Shown: in pieces, positions 8,701 to 16,588 of the stretch
Numbering within the stretch: the stretch's first letter is position 1
Layout: each line of letters begins with the position of its first letter
NCBI GenBank assembly: GCA_018260565.1
Contig: JAGLAZ010000003.1
Coordinates: 41,540-105,539 of the forward strand
DNA: 64,000 nucleotides
Reading direction: 5' to 3'
DNA from: Flavobacteriaceae bacterium
Lineage (GTDB): Bacteria > Bacteroidota > Bacteroidia > Flavobacteriales > Weeksellaceae
Position numbers and translations under genes: made by a program
Notes under the pieces: generated by a model
Told to the model about the DNA's origin: nothing
Databases searched by the model: none
Seen by the model: the letters and a program-made list of their open reading frames with translations, nothing else

Positions 8701-10509
8701 TTTAATTCTTACCTTAGCCTTATATTTTCCAGCAAGATTTTTATCTAATAAATCTTTTTTTCCTAGGAGACCTCCTAAATTCAATTTATTAATATTAGCA
8801 TTAAAATCAGCATAAAAACCAGCTTTAGTGGATGAAAAGTCAAAAAAACCTTGGGTAGAAAAATCTGCAGCACTTCCTTTTGCAATCACATCTCCTGTGT
8901 AGGTCATTCTTTCAAGGAGACCTTTTAAATTCAAGTTTTGTAGCAAAAAATCCCCATAGCGCAATTCTTTAATAGATGCAAAGGTTTCCATCCGCATTTT
9001 TTTAATGTCAAAGCTTTTACCTTTTAATTTAAAATCGCCCGAAATATTTCCTATGTTTTTATTAGATATAATTCTACCAACATCTAAATTATTTGTGCTT
9101 CCTTTAAACATAAAATTAGGATTATCTTCTTGCAATCCATTTATTGAAAAATAATCTGCTGCCACCCTACCTAGACCTGCAATGATATAAGCTCTTGCGA
9201 TATGTAAGTTTTTAGGATCTAAATCTAAACTCCCAGAATACTGAATCCTTCCAAAATCTTGCTTAACCTTCTCTAGTTTTTGGGACAAAAATCCAGGTAA
9301 TGTTTTTTGTAGTTCTGGTATAAAGAAATTAGCTGATACTTTTTTAGTTTGCAAAGAAAGAGCACCTGAAAACAGATTTTGAATCGCAATTTCTTTTGTA
9401 TTTAATGTTGTTGACCCTAAAGATAGCTCGGCATCCTTAAAAACAAAATTGTTCAGCGGTCCATCTATTTCGCCCTGAATATCTATTGTAGAATTGGAAT
9501 CCCAAGTTTTCAAAAAATAGGAAATATCCGTCCCACTTACATAGCTTCCTGTATTAAGTTTCATTTCCCAAGGGACCTCATTAACAAAATTGGCAAAGGA
9601 TCTATTTTTAAGCTTGAGTAAAATAGACCCATTTAATAATGTTCTATCTGTAAAAAAAACTAAATTAGAAACTTGCAGTGCATTCCGGGTTAAAGAAAAT
9701 TGACCCGTAAGAGTATTTAATTTATGTATTATCCCATACCTATTAGTGGAGAAATTAGCATTTTGAATTGTTGCAAAAACATCTGCACCATGTACTTTTA
9801 GTTGGCTCAGGATAAGATTAAAATCACTTGCATCCAACCATTTACCATCATCCCCATCCTTATTTTGGTTTAAAATTAAAATTTTGGATTGGGAGATACT
9901 GAGCCTTGTACTTAAATCAAAAGCTCCTTTTTTCTTTTTTTTATCGGATTCAAAGTTCTTTATATACCGTTGAAAATTAGATAAACTATCACCTTTATAG
10001 GTAACTATTTTAATATCTGCTTGTTCAAAGGAAATATTTCTAAAATTAATATTAGAAAGTTTTGCAATTAAGCTAAACCAATCCGATCCGGCGCGAAATT
10101 TTTTAATTTTCACGAATTCATTTGCCTTATAATCTTTAATTCTTATATGGGAAATAATCACATCCCCAAAGAAATTTACCTCCACTTTACCTGTTGACAT
10201 AGAGGCTTTAAAATTTTTATTTAACAGTTGAAGTGCTTGATTTGCTATATAAGTTTTGGTAACTTGAAGATTGATAATAATAAAAAAACTTACGATAATA
10301 ATCGCAAAAGCCGAAAGAAGAAACTTAAATAATCTCAGCCACCAAGCAGGTTTTTTAGATGAATTTAATTTTGATGCAGTATTATCATTGGCTTTATGAT
10401 GATGCTGCGGTACCTCATTATCCATACGAACATCTGAATCTACAACAGATTTAATTTGTCGAACTTCCGACTTATTCTTATGGTCGTTATTGTTTACATT
10501 TGCACTCAT
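5764..10509 (-). CDS. tamB: TamB-like translocation/assembly module protein (DUF490)
   Basis: A 1581-residue envelope protein. A charged, His-rich cytoplasmic tail (residues 1-55) leads to one transmembrane helix (about 58-80). A very long repetitive beta region in the periplasm follows, and the C-terminal DUF490 domain occupies roughly residues 1150-1530. TamB/AsmA proteins bridge inner and outer membranes and help phospholipid transport and outer-membrane protein assembly. The ATG at 10509 is 2 bases from the tsaD start on the other strand; a start at Met29 is also possible. The C-terminal tail is basic (KKRKKS). Confidence 0.88.
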   Translation of the reverse strand: MSANVNNNDHKNKSEVRQIKSVVDSDVRMDNEVPQHHHKANDNTASKLNSSKKPAWWLRLFKFLLSAFAIIIVSFFIIINLQVTKTYIANQALQLLNKNFKASMSTGKVEVNFFGDVIISHIRIKDYKANEFVKIKKFRAGSDWFSLIAKLSNINFRNISFEQADIKIVTYKGDSLSNFQRYIKNFESDKKKKKGAFDLSTRLSISQSKILILNQNKDGDDGKWLDASDFNLILSQLKVHGADVFATIQNANFSTNRYGIIHKLNTLTGQFSLTRNALQVSNLVFFTDRTLLNGSILLKLKNRSFANFVNEVPWEMKLNTGSYVSGTDISYFLKTWDSNSTIDIQGEIDGPLNNFVFKDAELSLGSTTLNTKEIAIQNLFSGALSLQTKKVSANFFIPELQKTLPGFLSQKLEKVKQDFGRIQYSGSLDLDPKNLHIARAYIIAGLGRVAADYFSINGLQEDNPNFMFKGSTNNLDVGRIISNKNIGNISGDFKLKGKSFDIKKMRMETFASIKELRYGDFLLQNLNLKGLLERMTYTGDVIAKGSAADFSTQGFFDFSSTKAGFYADFNANINKLNLGGLLGKKDLLDKNLAGKYKAKVRIKGSDVLEADITANGMVANFGNNFLNLPLLDVKIQQNYSSKNIVLNTPGFISGNVNGNFEFSQLGGILEAAKDKIISGPLQDKRYFGVFLKGNLKVEQEFLQSFLTEAQLSQPLQAQFEYTGNSNDIFLQSEIPSLDVLLTDAQSDKLEKALTQTSPITGNTDPIQINNRLVLKNASVFIDTKSNDTYVDVRAEQVRTGNQFLGNVEVLIKKPIEKINERDVDIKFQYAALENNTIGDKQDYHFSFLQNVDKEGNLVFNLQTNSLVYNGVHWNFIKKEGVDNTNQIIYKKGGRILAKNILLESNGSKLFIDEANIENGQSFTIKGKVEQFQVSTLFQTLNPKSESLLEGIANGDISIISKNNNMIPVMDLTVQDIQVNSEEIGNMKVNISGSDRPNVFTVKAFVDNKGLLNGNALDVEGTISAQEKKLALDLGINLKEFNVAFANQFVQGVFSNLRGYATGLLKLQGSVDDLDYSGDLKMTNLGLKLNFTGVDYRFDDTDISISKGLATIAGVGVRDGRNASAGTLSGSIQFETLNSLAINMILSADNLLLLNTSQQDYDLFWGRVSAKGDLYVSGPVSQLSIETPNMKVLPGSVFTFNSNSTSTVDKFKMLRFVQDSTALATTTYIKDIPRKSNLGLDFTVDIDKGSVVNVLIGDGIGDISVRGAANGLNFRMNRQGNIAMNGEFLVDNGQFVSKAILSRTFQITKNSSIRWDGNALTPALDIDATYLRMVSNAGEYLDLGKLPPVSIQLVAKIGGYLNDPKLDLDVQVPDGSSQIKETLSSRLALQDEKVVQFGSILALNKFNVNGVGGLNINVGSTLQSSATDLIFKQLGTVFNTISNEFQVDLNYIMGDDATNTGDRANAGVNFTISPRVTLKTGLGIPLSKTQIPGQDYLSGEGIIEYDWSKNNDGSRIFRVYSKPSNIGLGGGINAGNPGANQSWGAGVVYSKSFKTILKKRKKSIPTNRVKEDSILIRRDSTK
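10495..10502 (+). promoter_or_regulatory. Candidate -7 element of tsaD, inside the tamB 5' end
   Basis: TACATTTG fits TAnnTTTG and ends 9 bases before the tsaD ATG at 10512, so transcription would begin at or a few bases before the start codon. The element overlaps the first codons of tamB on the other strand. Confidence 0.55.
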
Positions 10510-10511
10510 AC

Positions 10512-11540
10512 ATGCAGTTACCAGTAATATTAGGCATAGAATCTTCCTGCGATGATACCGCAGCAGCTGTCATTAGGGGAAATGAAGTGTTATCTTCCGT
10601 TTCCTTTGCTCAAACAGTGCATCAGACTTTCGGTGGTGTAGTACCGGAATTGGCTTCCCGGGCACATATCACCGGTATCCTCCCGGTAGTAGAGCAGGCG
10701 CTCCTACAGGCAAATATAAGCAAATCTGAAGTACAGGGAATCGCCGTGACACAGGGACCTGGTCTTGCAGGTTCTTTATGTGTAGGCTTAAATTTCGCCA
10801 AATCTTTATCTCAAGCCTGGGCAAAACCTTTAATAGGGGTAAATCACTTAAAAGCTCATGTTTTAGCACATTTTTTAGCCGATTCTCAGCCAGACGGTAG
10901 CATACCAAAACTACCCTTTCTTTGTCTTACAGTGAGTGGTGGCCATACTATGATTGTTTTGGTAGAAGATGGATATCAATTTACAATCCTGGGAAAAACC
11001 CAAGATGATGCTGCAGGTGAAGCTTATGACAAATGTGGAAAATTAATTGGACTTCCTTATCCTGCTGGGGTGGAAATAGATAAACTTGCAAAGGAAGGTA
11101 ATCCACATGCATTTCCTTTTGGAAAACCTAAAATGCAAGGCTTTGAGTTCTCTTTTTCAGGATTGAAAACTTCAGTACTCTATAAAATTCAGGCGGAAAC
11201 TAAAGTTAATCCTAATTTTATTGAAGAAAATTTAAATGACCTCTGTGCTTCCATACAACATAGTATTAATACCATTCTTATTGAAACCTTTTATAAAGCT
11301 TGGGATACGCATCCAGTATCCTATGTGGGTATAGCTGGTGGAGTAAGTGCAAATACGGATCTTAGAAAAAGATTTATGTTGGAAGCAGAAAAGAGAAATA
11401 TTCAAGGATTTATTCCAAAATTTGGATACACTACTGATAATGCCGCAATGATAGCCATCGCAGGTAAAATCCAGTGGGATACACATGCCGAATCACCAAT
11501 AGCGCTATCACCGAAGCCGAAATTTCCTATTTCCGAATGA
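10512..11540 (+). CDS. tsaD: tRNA N6-adenosine threonylcarbamoyltransferase
   Basis: TsaD (342 residues from this ATG) transfers the threonylcarbamoyl group to A37 of tRNAs that read ANN codons, with TsaB and TsaE. The ASKHA fold starts with ILGIESSCDDT. The metal-binding His112 and His116 lie in NHLKAH, SGGHT is the nucleotide loop, and TDNAAMIA near the end is the conserved C-terminal motif. A TTG 12 bases upstream could also start it, but the ATG matches the usual N-terminus. The stop overlaps rsmE by 4 bases (ATGA). Confidence 0.95.
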   Translation: MQLPVILGIESSCDDTAAAVIRGNEVLSSVSFAQTVHQTFGGVVPELASRAHITGILPVVEQALLQANISKSEVQGIAVTQGPGLAGSLCVGLNFAKSLSQAWAKPLIGVNHLKAHVLAHFLADSQPDGSIPKLPFLCLTVSGGHTMIVLVEDGYQFTILGKTQDDAAGEAYDKCGKLIGLPYPAGVEIDKLAKEGNPHAFPFGKPKMQGFEFSFSGLKTSVLYKIQAETKVNPNFIEENLNDLCASIQHSINTILIETFYKAWDTHPVSYVGIAGGVSANTDLRKRFMLEAEKRNIQGFIPKFGYTTDNAAMIAIAGKIQWDTHAESPIALSPKPKFPISE

Positions 11541-12256
11541 ACAGATTATTCTATGGAGAAATAACTCCAAATGCCGCAGTAATTCCGGAAGAAGAGATGC
11601 ACCACATTCGCCAAGTCCTAAGAATAAAGGATGGTGCTGAAGAATATGTTACAAATGGTAAAGGTGATATTGCAAAAGTCCGCCTGGAATTTATAGGAAA
11701 AAAAACTATTGCTCATGTGATAGAAAGAAATTTTGTGGAAAAGTCTTTTTCTCCCAATCTACATTTAGTATTTGTACCAACTAAAAACCTGGACAGAACA
11801 GAGTTTTTCTTAGAAAAATCAACAGAATTGGATGTTTCAAAAATAACATTCCTTTTCACACAAAATTCTGAACGAAAAATTATAAATATTGAAAAGCTCC
11901 AAAAACGGTCTATTGCAGCTTCCAAACAATCCTTAAATCCCTATTTTGTAGAAATTTCGGAGTGTAAAAGTTTGGTAGAATTTTCAAATTTATATTCTAA
12001 TGGTATCATCGGAATGGCGCACTGTGCGGAGAGTGATAAAAAGATACCTATTTCTGATTTTATTTCTAAAGAAAAACACGCTGAAAAAGAAATTATAATA
12101 TTAATTGGACCAGAAGGTGATTTTTCACATGAAGAAATTGAGCTAGCGCGAGAAAAGAATTGGGAGGAAATTACATTTGGAGAGAGAAGGTTAAGGACAG
12201 ATACAGCAGGAATTTTTGCTGCTGCAATTTTTTACCAAAAAATAAGTTTATTATAA
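11537..12256 (+). CDS. rsmE: 16S rRNA (uracil-1498-N3)-methyltransferase
   Basis: RsmE (239 residues) methylates U1498 in the decoding region of 16S rRNA using S-adenosylmethionine. The SPOUT knot motif LIGPEGDFSHEE (near residue 192) and ERRLRTDTAGIFA at the end are diagnostic. An N-terminal PUA-like domain occupies about residues 1-70. The start was set at the ATG overlapping the tsaD stop, because MNRLFYGE is the normal beginning; an in-frame upstream TTG would add 21 residues that belong to tsaD. Confidence 0.92.
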   Translation: MNRLFYGEITPNAAVIPEEEMHHIRQVLRIKDGAEEYVTNGKGDIAKVRLEFIGKKTIAHVIERNFVEKSFSPNLHLVFVPTKNLDRTEFFLEKSTELDVSKITFLFTQNSERKIINIEKLQKRSIAASKQSLNPYFVEISECKSLVEFSNLYSNGIIGMAHCAESDKKIPISDFISKEKHAEKEIIILIGPEGDFSHEEIELAREKNWEEITFGERRLRTDTAGIFAAAIFYQKISLL

Positions 12257-12276
12257 GCTATTCCTCTTAAATTTAT

Positions 12277-12284
12277 TATCTTTG
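12277..12284 (+). promoter_or_regulatory. -7 promoter element of the rpsF-rpsR-rplI operon
   Basis: TATCTTTG followed by C is a perfect match to the Bacteroidota -7 element. It predicts a leader of only about 25 bases before rpsF. Confidence 0.7.
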
Positions 12285-12314
12285 CACACTTAAAAATTTT
12301 AAATTCAATAATTT

Positions 12315-12656
12315 ATGAATCATTACGAAACTGTTTTCATTTTAACTCCCGTTCTATCTGATGCTCAGGTGGAGGAAGCAGTAAAAAAGTTTGAAGACCT
12401 TTTAAAAGAGAACAATTGTGAGATTGTAGCGCGTGAAAATTGGGGCCTAAAAAAATTGGCTTATCCTATCCAGCTGAAGAAAAATGGGTTTTACAGCCTA
12501 ATAGAGTTCCGTGGAGAAGGAGATATAGTATCCCTTTTAGAACTAGCTTTTAAGCGTGACGAGCGTGTAATCCGTTATTTAACTACCAAGCTAGATAAGC
12601 ATGCGATAGAATACGCAATAGAAAGACGCAAAAAAAATAAAGCTGCTAAAGCCTAA
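12315..12656 (+). CDS. rpsF: 30S ribosomal protein bS6
   Basis: bS6 (113 residues) binds the central domain of 16S rRNA as a heterodimer with bS18. The ferredoxin-like fold starts [16 protein letters not shown] and the [10 protein letters not shown] strand is typical. A lysine-rich tail closes it. In flavobacteria bS6 and bS18 help bS21 hide the anti-Shine-Dalgarno end of 16S rRNA (published for F. johnsoniae), which fits the lack of Shine-Dalgarno sites in this window. Confidence 0.96.
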   Translation: MNHYETVFILTPVLSDAQVEEAVKKFEDLLKENNCEIVARENWGLKKLAYPIQLKKNGFYSLIEFRGEGDIVSLLELAFKRDERVIRYLTTKLDKHAIEYAIERRKKNKAAKA

Positions 12657-12683
12657 TTCTCATAACGATTTAAAAAATACAAC

Positions 12684-12986
12684 ATGGCAATAGATGAAAT
12701 GGCACAACAAGCTGCCGCAGGTGGAGAATCTGAAGTAAAGTTTCTTACTCCTATCGATATTAACACAAAATCTACAAAAAAATACGATCGTTTCAAAAAA
12801 TTCGGTATTAAGTATGTAGATTATAAAGATCCTGACTTTTTACTTCAATTTGTAAACGAACAAGGTAAAATTCTCCCTAGAAGATATACTGGAACATCAA
12901 TGAAGTTTCAAAGAAAGGTATCTTCTGCTGTAAAACGTGCACGTCACCTAGCGATGATGCCGTATGTAGCCGATCTTTTAAAATAA
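12684..12986 (+). CDS. rpsR: 30S ribosomal protein bS18
   Basis: bS18 (100 residues), partner of bS6 on the small-subunit platform. The core [20 protein letters not shown] and the C-terminal [11 protein letters not shown] are conserved. It is longer than the roughly 75 residues usual elsewhere because of an N-terminal extension (about 25 residues). It follows rpsF by 27 bases. Confidence 0.95.
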   Translation: MAIDEMAQQAAAGGESEVKFLTPIDINTKSTKKYDRFKKFGIKYVDYKDPDFLLQFVNEQGKILPRRYTGTSMKFQRKVSSAVKRARHLAMMPYVADLLK

Positions 12987-12994
12987 AAATATTT

Positions 12995-13014
12995 GCTGGG
13001 CACAGTAGCCCAGG
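12995..13014 (+). ncRNA. Possible structured RNA element between rpsR and rplI
   Basis: The 85-base gap before rplI holds a perfect 6-bp stem CTGGGC/GCCCAG with an ACAGTA loop and, further on (13042-13057), a weaker GGCC/GGCT stem. There is no T tract, so it is not a terminator. It could be a processing or regulatory site in the ribosomal-protein mRNA. Only the hairpin is seen; the role is inference. Confidence 0.35.
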
Positions 13015-13071
13015 AAGTTGCTGAATACAATAACATTCTAACGGCCAGAAAAGGCTACGGACAACAACATT

Positions 13072-13593
13072 ATGAAAGTAATACTTAAAAAAGATGTCGA
13101 AAACTTAGGTTTAGAATTCGACACAGTAGATGTAAAACCAGGATATGCGCGTAATTATCTTATTCCACAAGGATTTGCTTTACTTGCTACTCCAAAGAAC
13201 CAGACGGTTCTTGCTGATATTTTAGATTCGAGAAAAGAAGAAGAGGCTAAGGCTATCACTTCTGCGAAAGAAATTGTTGAAAAACTTAAAACTACACCTC
13301 TTTCTATCACTGCTAAGACAGGAACAGGAGATAAATTGTTTGGGTCTATAAACAATAGTGATATCTCAGAAAAATTAAGCTTAGGAGGAATTAAAATTGA
13401 TAAAAAATATATCAAAATTCCTGGTAATACAATTAAACGAACTGGAAATTATTCTGCTAAAATTAGACTTCACAGAGAAGTGGAATATGATTTTCCTTTT
13501 AGCATTTTAGCTGAAGTTACTGAAGAATATACTAAAAAGGAAGTTGAAAAAACCTATGCTAAAGATTCTGATAAAAAAGAAGAAAACAATTAA
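13072..13593 (+). CDS. rplI: 50S ribosomal protein bL9
   Basis: bL9 (173 residues) sits at the base of the L1 stalk. The N-terminal domain MKVILKKDVENLG, with GYARNYLIPQGFA, is diagnostic. A lysine-rich linker helix and a C-terminal domain follow, with an acidic/basic tail of about 25 residues beyond the usual length near 148. It ends the rpsF-rpsR-rplI operon, followed by a strong bidirectional terminator. Confidence 0.95.
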   Translation: MKVILKKDVENLGLEFDTVDVKPGYARNYLIPQGFALLATPKNQTVLADILDSRKEEEAKAITSAKEIVEKLKTTPLSITAKTGTGDKLFGSINNSDISEKLSLGGIKIDKKYIKIPGNTIKRTGNYSAKIRLHREVEYDFPFSILAEVTEEYTKKEVEKTYAKDSDKKEENN

Positions 13594-13615
13594 TATTACA
13601 TTTTCGCACAAATTT

Positions 13616-13645
13616 AAAATGCAGTCACCTTGGTGACTGCATTTT
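13616..13645. terminator. Bidirectional terminator between rplI and the thioredoxin-like gene
   Basis: Perfect 14-bp stem (AAAAT plus GCAGTCACC) with a 2-base loop; A and T tracts on both sides let it serve both converging genes. Confidence 0.88.
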
Positions 13646-13648
13646 AGT

Positions 13649-14161
13649 TTAAAGACTTAAGGCTTTTAAGATTTTACTTTCATCATATGATTTTCCATTT
13701 TCAAGACTTCCGGTATCTTGAGTTTTCAGTAATGTAAGATTTTGATCCAAAATTAACCAAACTGGATAACCATAGGTTTTTCCAGGGTTTCCAAACTTTG
13801 CAAATAGAGCCTTATTTTCATTTTCCTTGCTGTAGTTTAGATGATATACAATGTATTTATCTTCTATCTTGCTTTTTAATTTCTCATTGGTCATTATGAA
13901 ATTATTTAAACGAAGACACCATATACACCAATTACCTCCTGCTTGCACTAAAATTTTTTTGTTTTGTTTTTTGGCAATCGTAGATAATTCTTGTAATCTT
14001 TTTGCAGCATTTTCAGTTGGCTTGTAGGGTTTTACATAGCCTTCTTTCTCATTTGTAATATTTGATACTGATGCGGTATTACTTGATTGTGCCTGTAAAA
14101 CTCCTCCAATAGAAAATAAACTAAGGATAAAAATGTTTTTTATTAATTTTTTTTTCATCAT
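13649..14161 (-). CDS. Secreted thioredoxin-family protein
   Basis: A 170-residue protein with a signal peptide (cleavage near VLQAQ, residue 25) and a thioredoxin fold. The active site is Cys79-Ile-Trp-Cys82 (GNWCIWC), with the cis-proline in GYPVW (about residue 133). It resembles thioredoxin_7-type periplasmic proteins that reduce or form disulfides in exported proteins. Substrate unknown. It stands alone, starting 33 bases from the divergent acyltransferase gene. Confidence 0.85.
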   Translation of the reverse strand: MMKKKLIKNIFILSLFSIGGVLQAQSSNTASVSNITNEKEGYVKPYKPTENAAKRLQELSTIAKKQNKKILVQAGGNWCIWCLRLNNFIMTNEKLKSKIEDKYIVYHLNYSKENENKALFAKFGNPGKTYGYPVWLILDQNLTLLKTQDTGSLENGKSYDESKILKALSL

Positions 14162-14194
14162 ATAAATTTATGCTTTTGTACTTTTACAAACTTC

Positions 14195-15082
14195 ATGCTA
14201 AAATTCGTTTTAAGTTTTCTTATAAAAAAGATTTCTCTTCTGCCCATTAAGATGCTCTATCTTATGGGAGATTTTGTTTATTTTTTAGGATATCACGTAT
14301 TTAAATATCGGAAAAAAATTGTAGGGGAAAATATTGGGAAATCATTTCCTGAACTTAGTGATTCCGAAAAAAAAATAACGATTAAGAATTTTTACAAAAA
14401 CTTCAGTGATTATTTGGTGGAAACTATAAAAGCCAGAAGCTTATCGGAAAATGAACTTCTATACAGAGTTCAACATATCAACAGACAGGTTTTTATAGAT
14501 GCCAAAAAGGAAAGAAAAAACATTATTCTCTTAGCTGGACATGTATTTAATTGGGAATGGATTACAGGTCTAAAAGTAGTAGTTCCGCAGGAAAATTGCC
14601 ACCCCATATACCGAAAAATCCAAAGCGAATTTTGGGAAGATGAACTTAAAAAGGTGCGTGACTCCTTCGGAAATAAGTCGGTGGAGGCTGGCGAATTTCT
14701 TAAACATATATTGAGAAATCCCAATGACGGAAACTCCATTTATATGGTCGTAGGGGATCAAAGTCCGCAAGATTCATTAGTACGTTATGGTCTATCATTT
14801 TTAAATCAAAATACACCAGTCTTTTTAGGTTATGATAAACTTGCCATAAAATATGATTTTATCTTTGTGTATTGTGAAATGAAAAAAGTGAAGCGTGGTT
14901 TTTATCAAGTAACCTATAAAAGGTTATTACCTGAAAATGAAAAATTTGTTCCGTATGAGCTAGTGACCTCATTTTTTAAGCATTTGGAGAATACTATCAA
15001 GCGTGATCCAGGAAATTATCTCTGGTCACACCGCCGGTGGAAAAATAAAGATAAAATAAAATATACCAATGAATTGGACTAA
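14195..15082 (+). CDS. Lipid A biosynthesis (LpxL/HtrB-like) acyltransferase
   Basis: A 295-residue membrane-bound acyltransferase. A hydrophobic N-terminus (to about residue 35) is followed by the LPLAT motif H(X)4E at His116-Glu121 (AGHVFNWE). These enzymes add the secondary acyl chain to lipid A or act on similar lipids at the inner membrane. The C-terminal WSHRRWKNK is typical. It overlaps the next glycosyltransferase gene by 14 bases, so both are one operon for cell-surface glycolipid assembly. Confidence 0.88.
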   Translation: MLKFVLSFLIKKISLLPIKMLYLMGDFVYFLGYHVFKYRKKIVGENIGKSFPELSDSEKKITIKNFYKNFSDYLVETIKARSLSENELLYRVQHINRQVFIDAKKERKNIILLAGHVFNWEWITGLKVVVPQENCHPIYRKIQSEFWEDELKKVRDSFGNKSVEAGEFLKHILRNPNDGNSIYMVVGDQSPQDSLVRYGLSFLNQNTPVFLGYDKLAIKYDFIFVYCEMKKVKRGFYQVTYKRLLPENEKFVPYELVTSFFKHLENTIKRDPGNYLWSHRRWKNKDKIKYTNELD

Positions 15083-16025
15083 GCCACAAGAAGATTTTGC
15101 TATTGTTTTATTAAATTATAATGGGAAAAACTGGCTAGAACTATTCTTATCAGATTTAATCCAAAACTCACCACCACAATCCGTTTATTTAATAGATAAT
15201 GGCTCTCAAGATGACTCCATAAATTATGCAACATTACTATTAGATTCCGATAATATTATTCACTTAGATTATAATCTTGGATTTGCTGGCGGATACAATA
15301 AAGGATTGCAATTTATTAATAAAAAATATTTTTGTTTACTCAATACAGATGTTCTGGTAAAAAAAGATTGGTTTCAAGGCTGTTTGCAATTACTTTCAGA
15401 AAATGATACTATAGGGGCCGTACAACCTAAAATCTTAGATTATTATGATCAAAAGAAGTTTGAATATGCGGGTGCGGCTGGTGGAACATTATCAGTAATA
15501 AAAATCCCGGGAGCTAGAGGAAGGAACATTTTCAATTGCGATATAGATTCCGGGCAGTATAATGAAATTGCAGAGATCGACTGGGCAAGTGGATGTGCAC
15601 TATTTATCAGAAAAGATGATTTTTACCGAATTGGAGGATTTGATGAAGTTTTTTTTGCTCATCAGGAGGAGATTGACCTTTGCCTCAGATTAAAACAGTG
15701 GGGCAAACGAATCTTATATTGTCCTGATTCTCAAGTATATCATGCAGGAGGTGGTACCCTAAAAAAAAGTAGTTCTAAAAAGACTTATCTTAATTTCAGG
15801 AATAATCTCCTTATGATCGCAAAAAATACGCATACAATTAGCTTTATACTATTATTGCTAATTAGGCTTCCTTTAGACGGTTTATTGGCAATATATTTAG
15901 GTTTTAAAAATGGTATTAGTCATTTTTTTGCCGTCATACGGGCTCATTTTACGTTCTACGCTTTGCTTCCTTATGCCTATAAAAGGAAACATGAATTTTT
16001 ACAATTATTAAAAAATAAATTCTGA
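15069..16025 (+). CDS. Family 2 glycosyltransferase
   Basis: A 318-residue GT2 enzyme. The N-terminal IVLLNYNGKNW strand, the NTDV metal-binding stretch (near residue 95), and GFDEVFFAHQEEIDLCLR (about residues 195-215) match rhamnosyltransferase-like GT2 proteins that act on the cell-surface polysaccharide. Two C-terminal hydrophobic segments (about 250-290) suggest membrane association. The ATG overlaps the acyltransferase gene. Its stop overlaps the putative CTG start of the exonuclease gene. Confidence 0.88.
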   Translation: MNWTKPQEDFAIVLLNYNGKNWLELFLSDLIQNSPPQSVYLIDNGSQDDSINYATLLLDSDNIIHLDYNLGFAGGYNKGLQFINKKYFCLLNTDVLVKKDWFQGCLQLLSENDTIGAVQPKILDYYDQKKFEYAGAAGGTLSVIKIPGARGRNIFNCDIDSGQYNEIAEIDWASGCALFIRKDDFYRIGGFDEVFFAHQEEIDLCLRLKQWGKRILYCPDSQVYHAGGGTLKKSSSKKTYLNFRNNLLMIAKNTHTISFILLLLIRLPLDGLLAIYLGFKNGISHFFAVIRAHFTFYALLPYAYKRKHEFLQLLKNKF

Positions 16026-16588
16026 ATTTTATAGCCTTAGATTTCGAAACTGCGACAGGTCAGCCAAATTCGGCATGTGAAATCGGAATATGTGTGGTGG
16101 AAAATGGTGAAATAGTGAATACGCTTTCTTACTTAATAAAACCTCCTAGTTTTCCCTATTTTTCTCCTGCAACTATCCGTGTGCATGGCATCTTATCAGA
16201 GGATGTGCAAGATGCACTTACCTTTGATGAACTTTGGCCAGAAATAGAACAGTATTTCTATTACGCTCATATCTTCGCCCATAATGCAAAATTCGATATT
16301 CGGGTTTTAAGAAGTTGTTTAAGTCATTATGGAATTTTTTGGCCTAAATCTACTTATAATTGCAGTGTTCAACTTGCAAAAAAGGCATGGAAAAACTTGC
16401 CAAAATATAATTTGGCAAGTTTAGCAGCACTTAATGCGATAGAATTTAAACACCATCGTGCTGGGGATGATGCACGAGCCTGTGCTCAGATAGTTATCAA
16501 TTCTTTTTTAAAATTGGGAGGTGCTTTTCCAGATATTTCATTTGAAGAATACCGTGCAAAATATAGAAATAACGTATCAAGCGAATAA
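16022..16588 (+). CDS. DnaQ-like 3'-5' exonuclease (DEDDh), apparent CTG start
   Basis: A DEDDh exonuclease of about 188 residues. The catalytic motifs are LDFET (Asp7, Glu9), HNAKFD (about residues 90-95) and HHRAGDDA (about 143-150). The first motif lies upstream of the first ATG/GTG-type start (GTG at 16094), so the protein must begin earlier. Reading back, only CTG at 16022 (or ATT at 16019) lies before an in-frame TAA at 16016. CTG gives N-F-I-A-L-D-F-E and overlaps the glycosyltransferase stop as CTGA, the analogue of the usual ATGA. Related to the proofreading epsilon subunit; exact role unknown. Confidence 0.85.
   Translation: MNFIALDFETATGQPNSACEIGICVVENGEIVNTLSYLIKPPSFPYFSPATIRVHGILSEDVQDALTFDELWPEIEQYFYYAHIFAHNAKFDIRVLRSCLSHYGIFWPKSTYNCSVQLAKKAWKNLPKYNLASLAALNAIEFKHHRAGDDARACAQIVINSFLKLGGAFPDISFEEYRAKYRNNVSSE

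Noticed and set aside
16094..16588. GTG at 16094 as start of the exonuclease
   Set aside because: It would delete the first catalytic motif (DFE) although that motif is perfectly encoded just upstream in frame.
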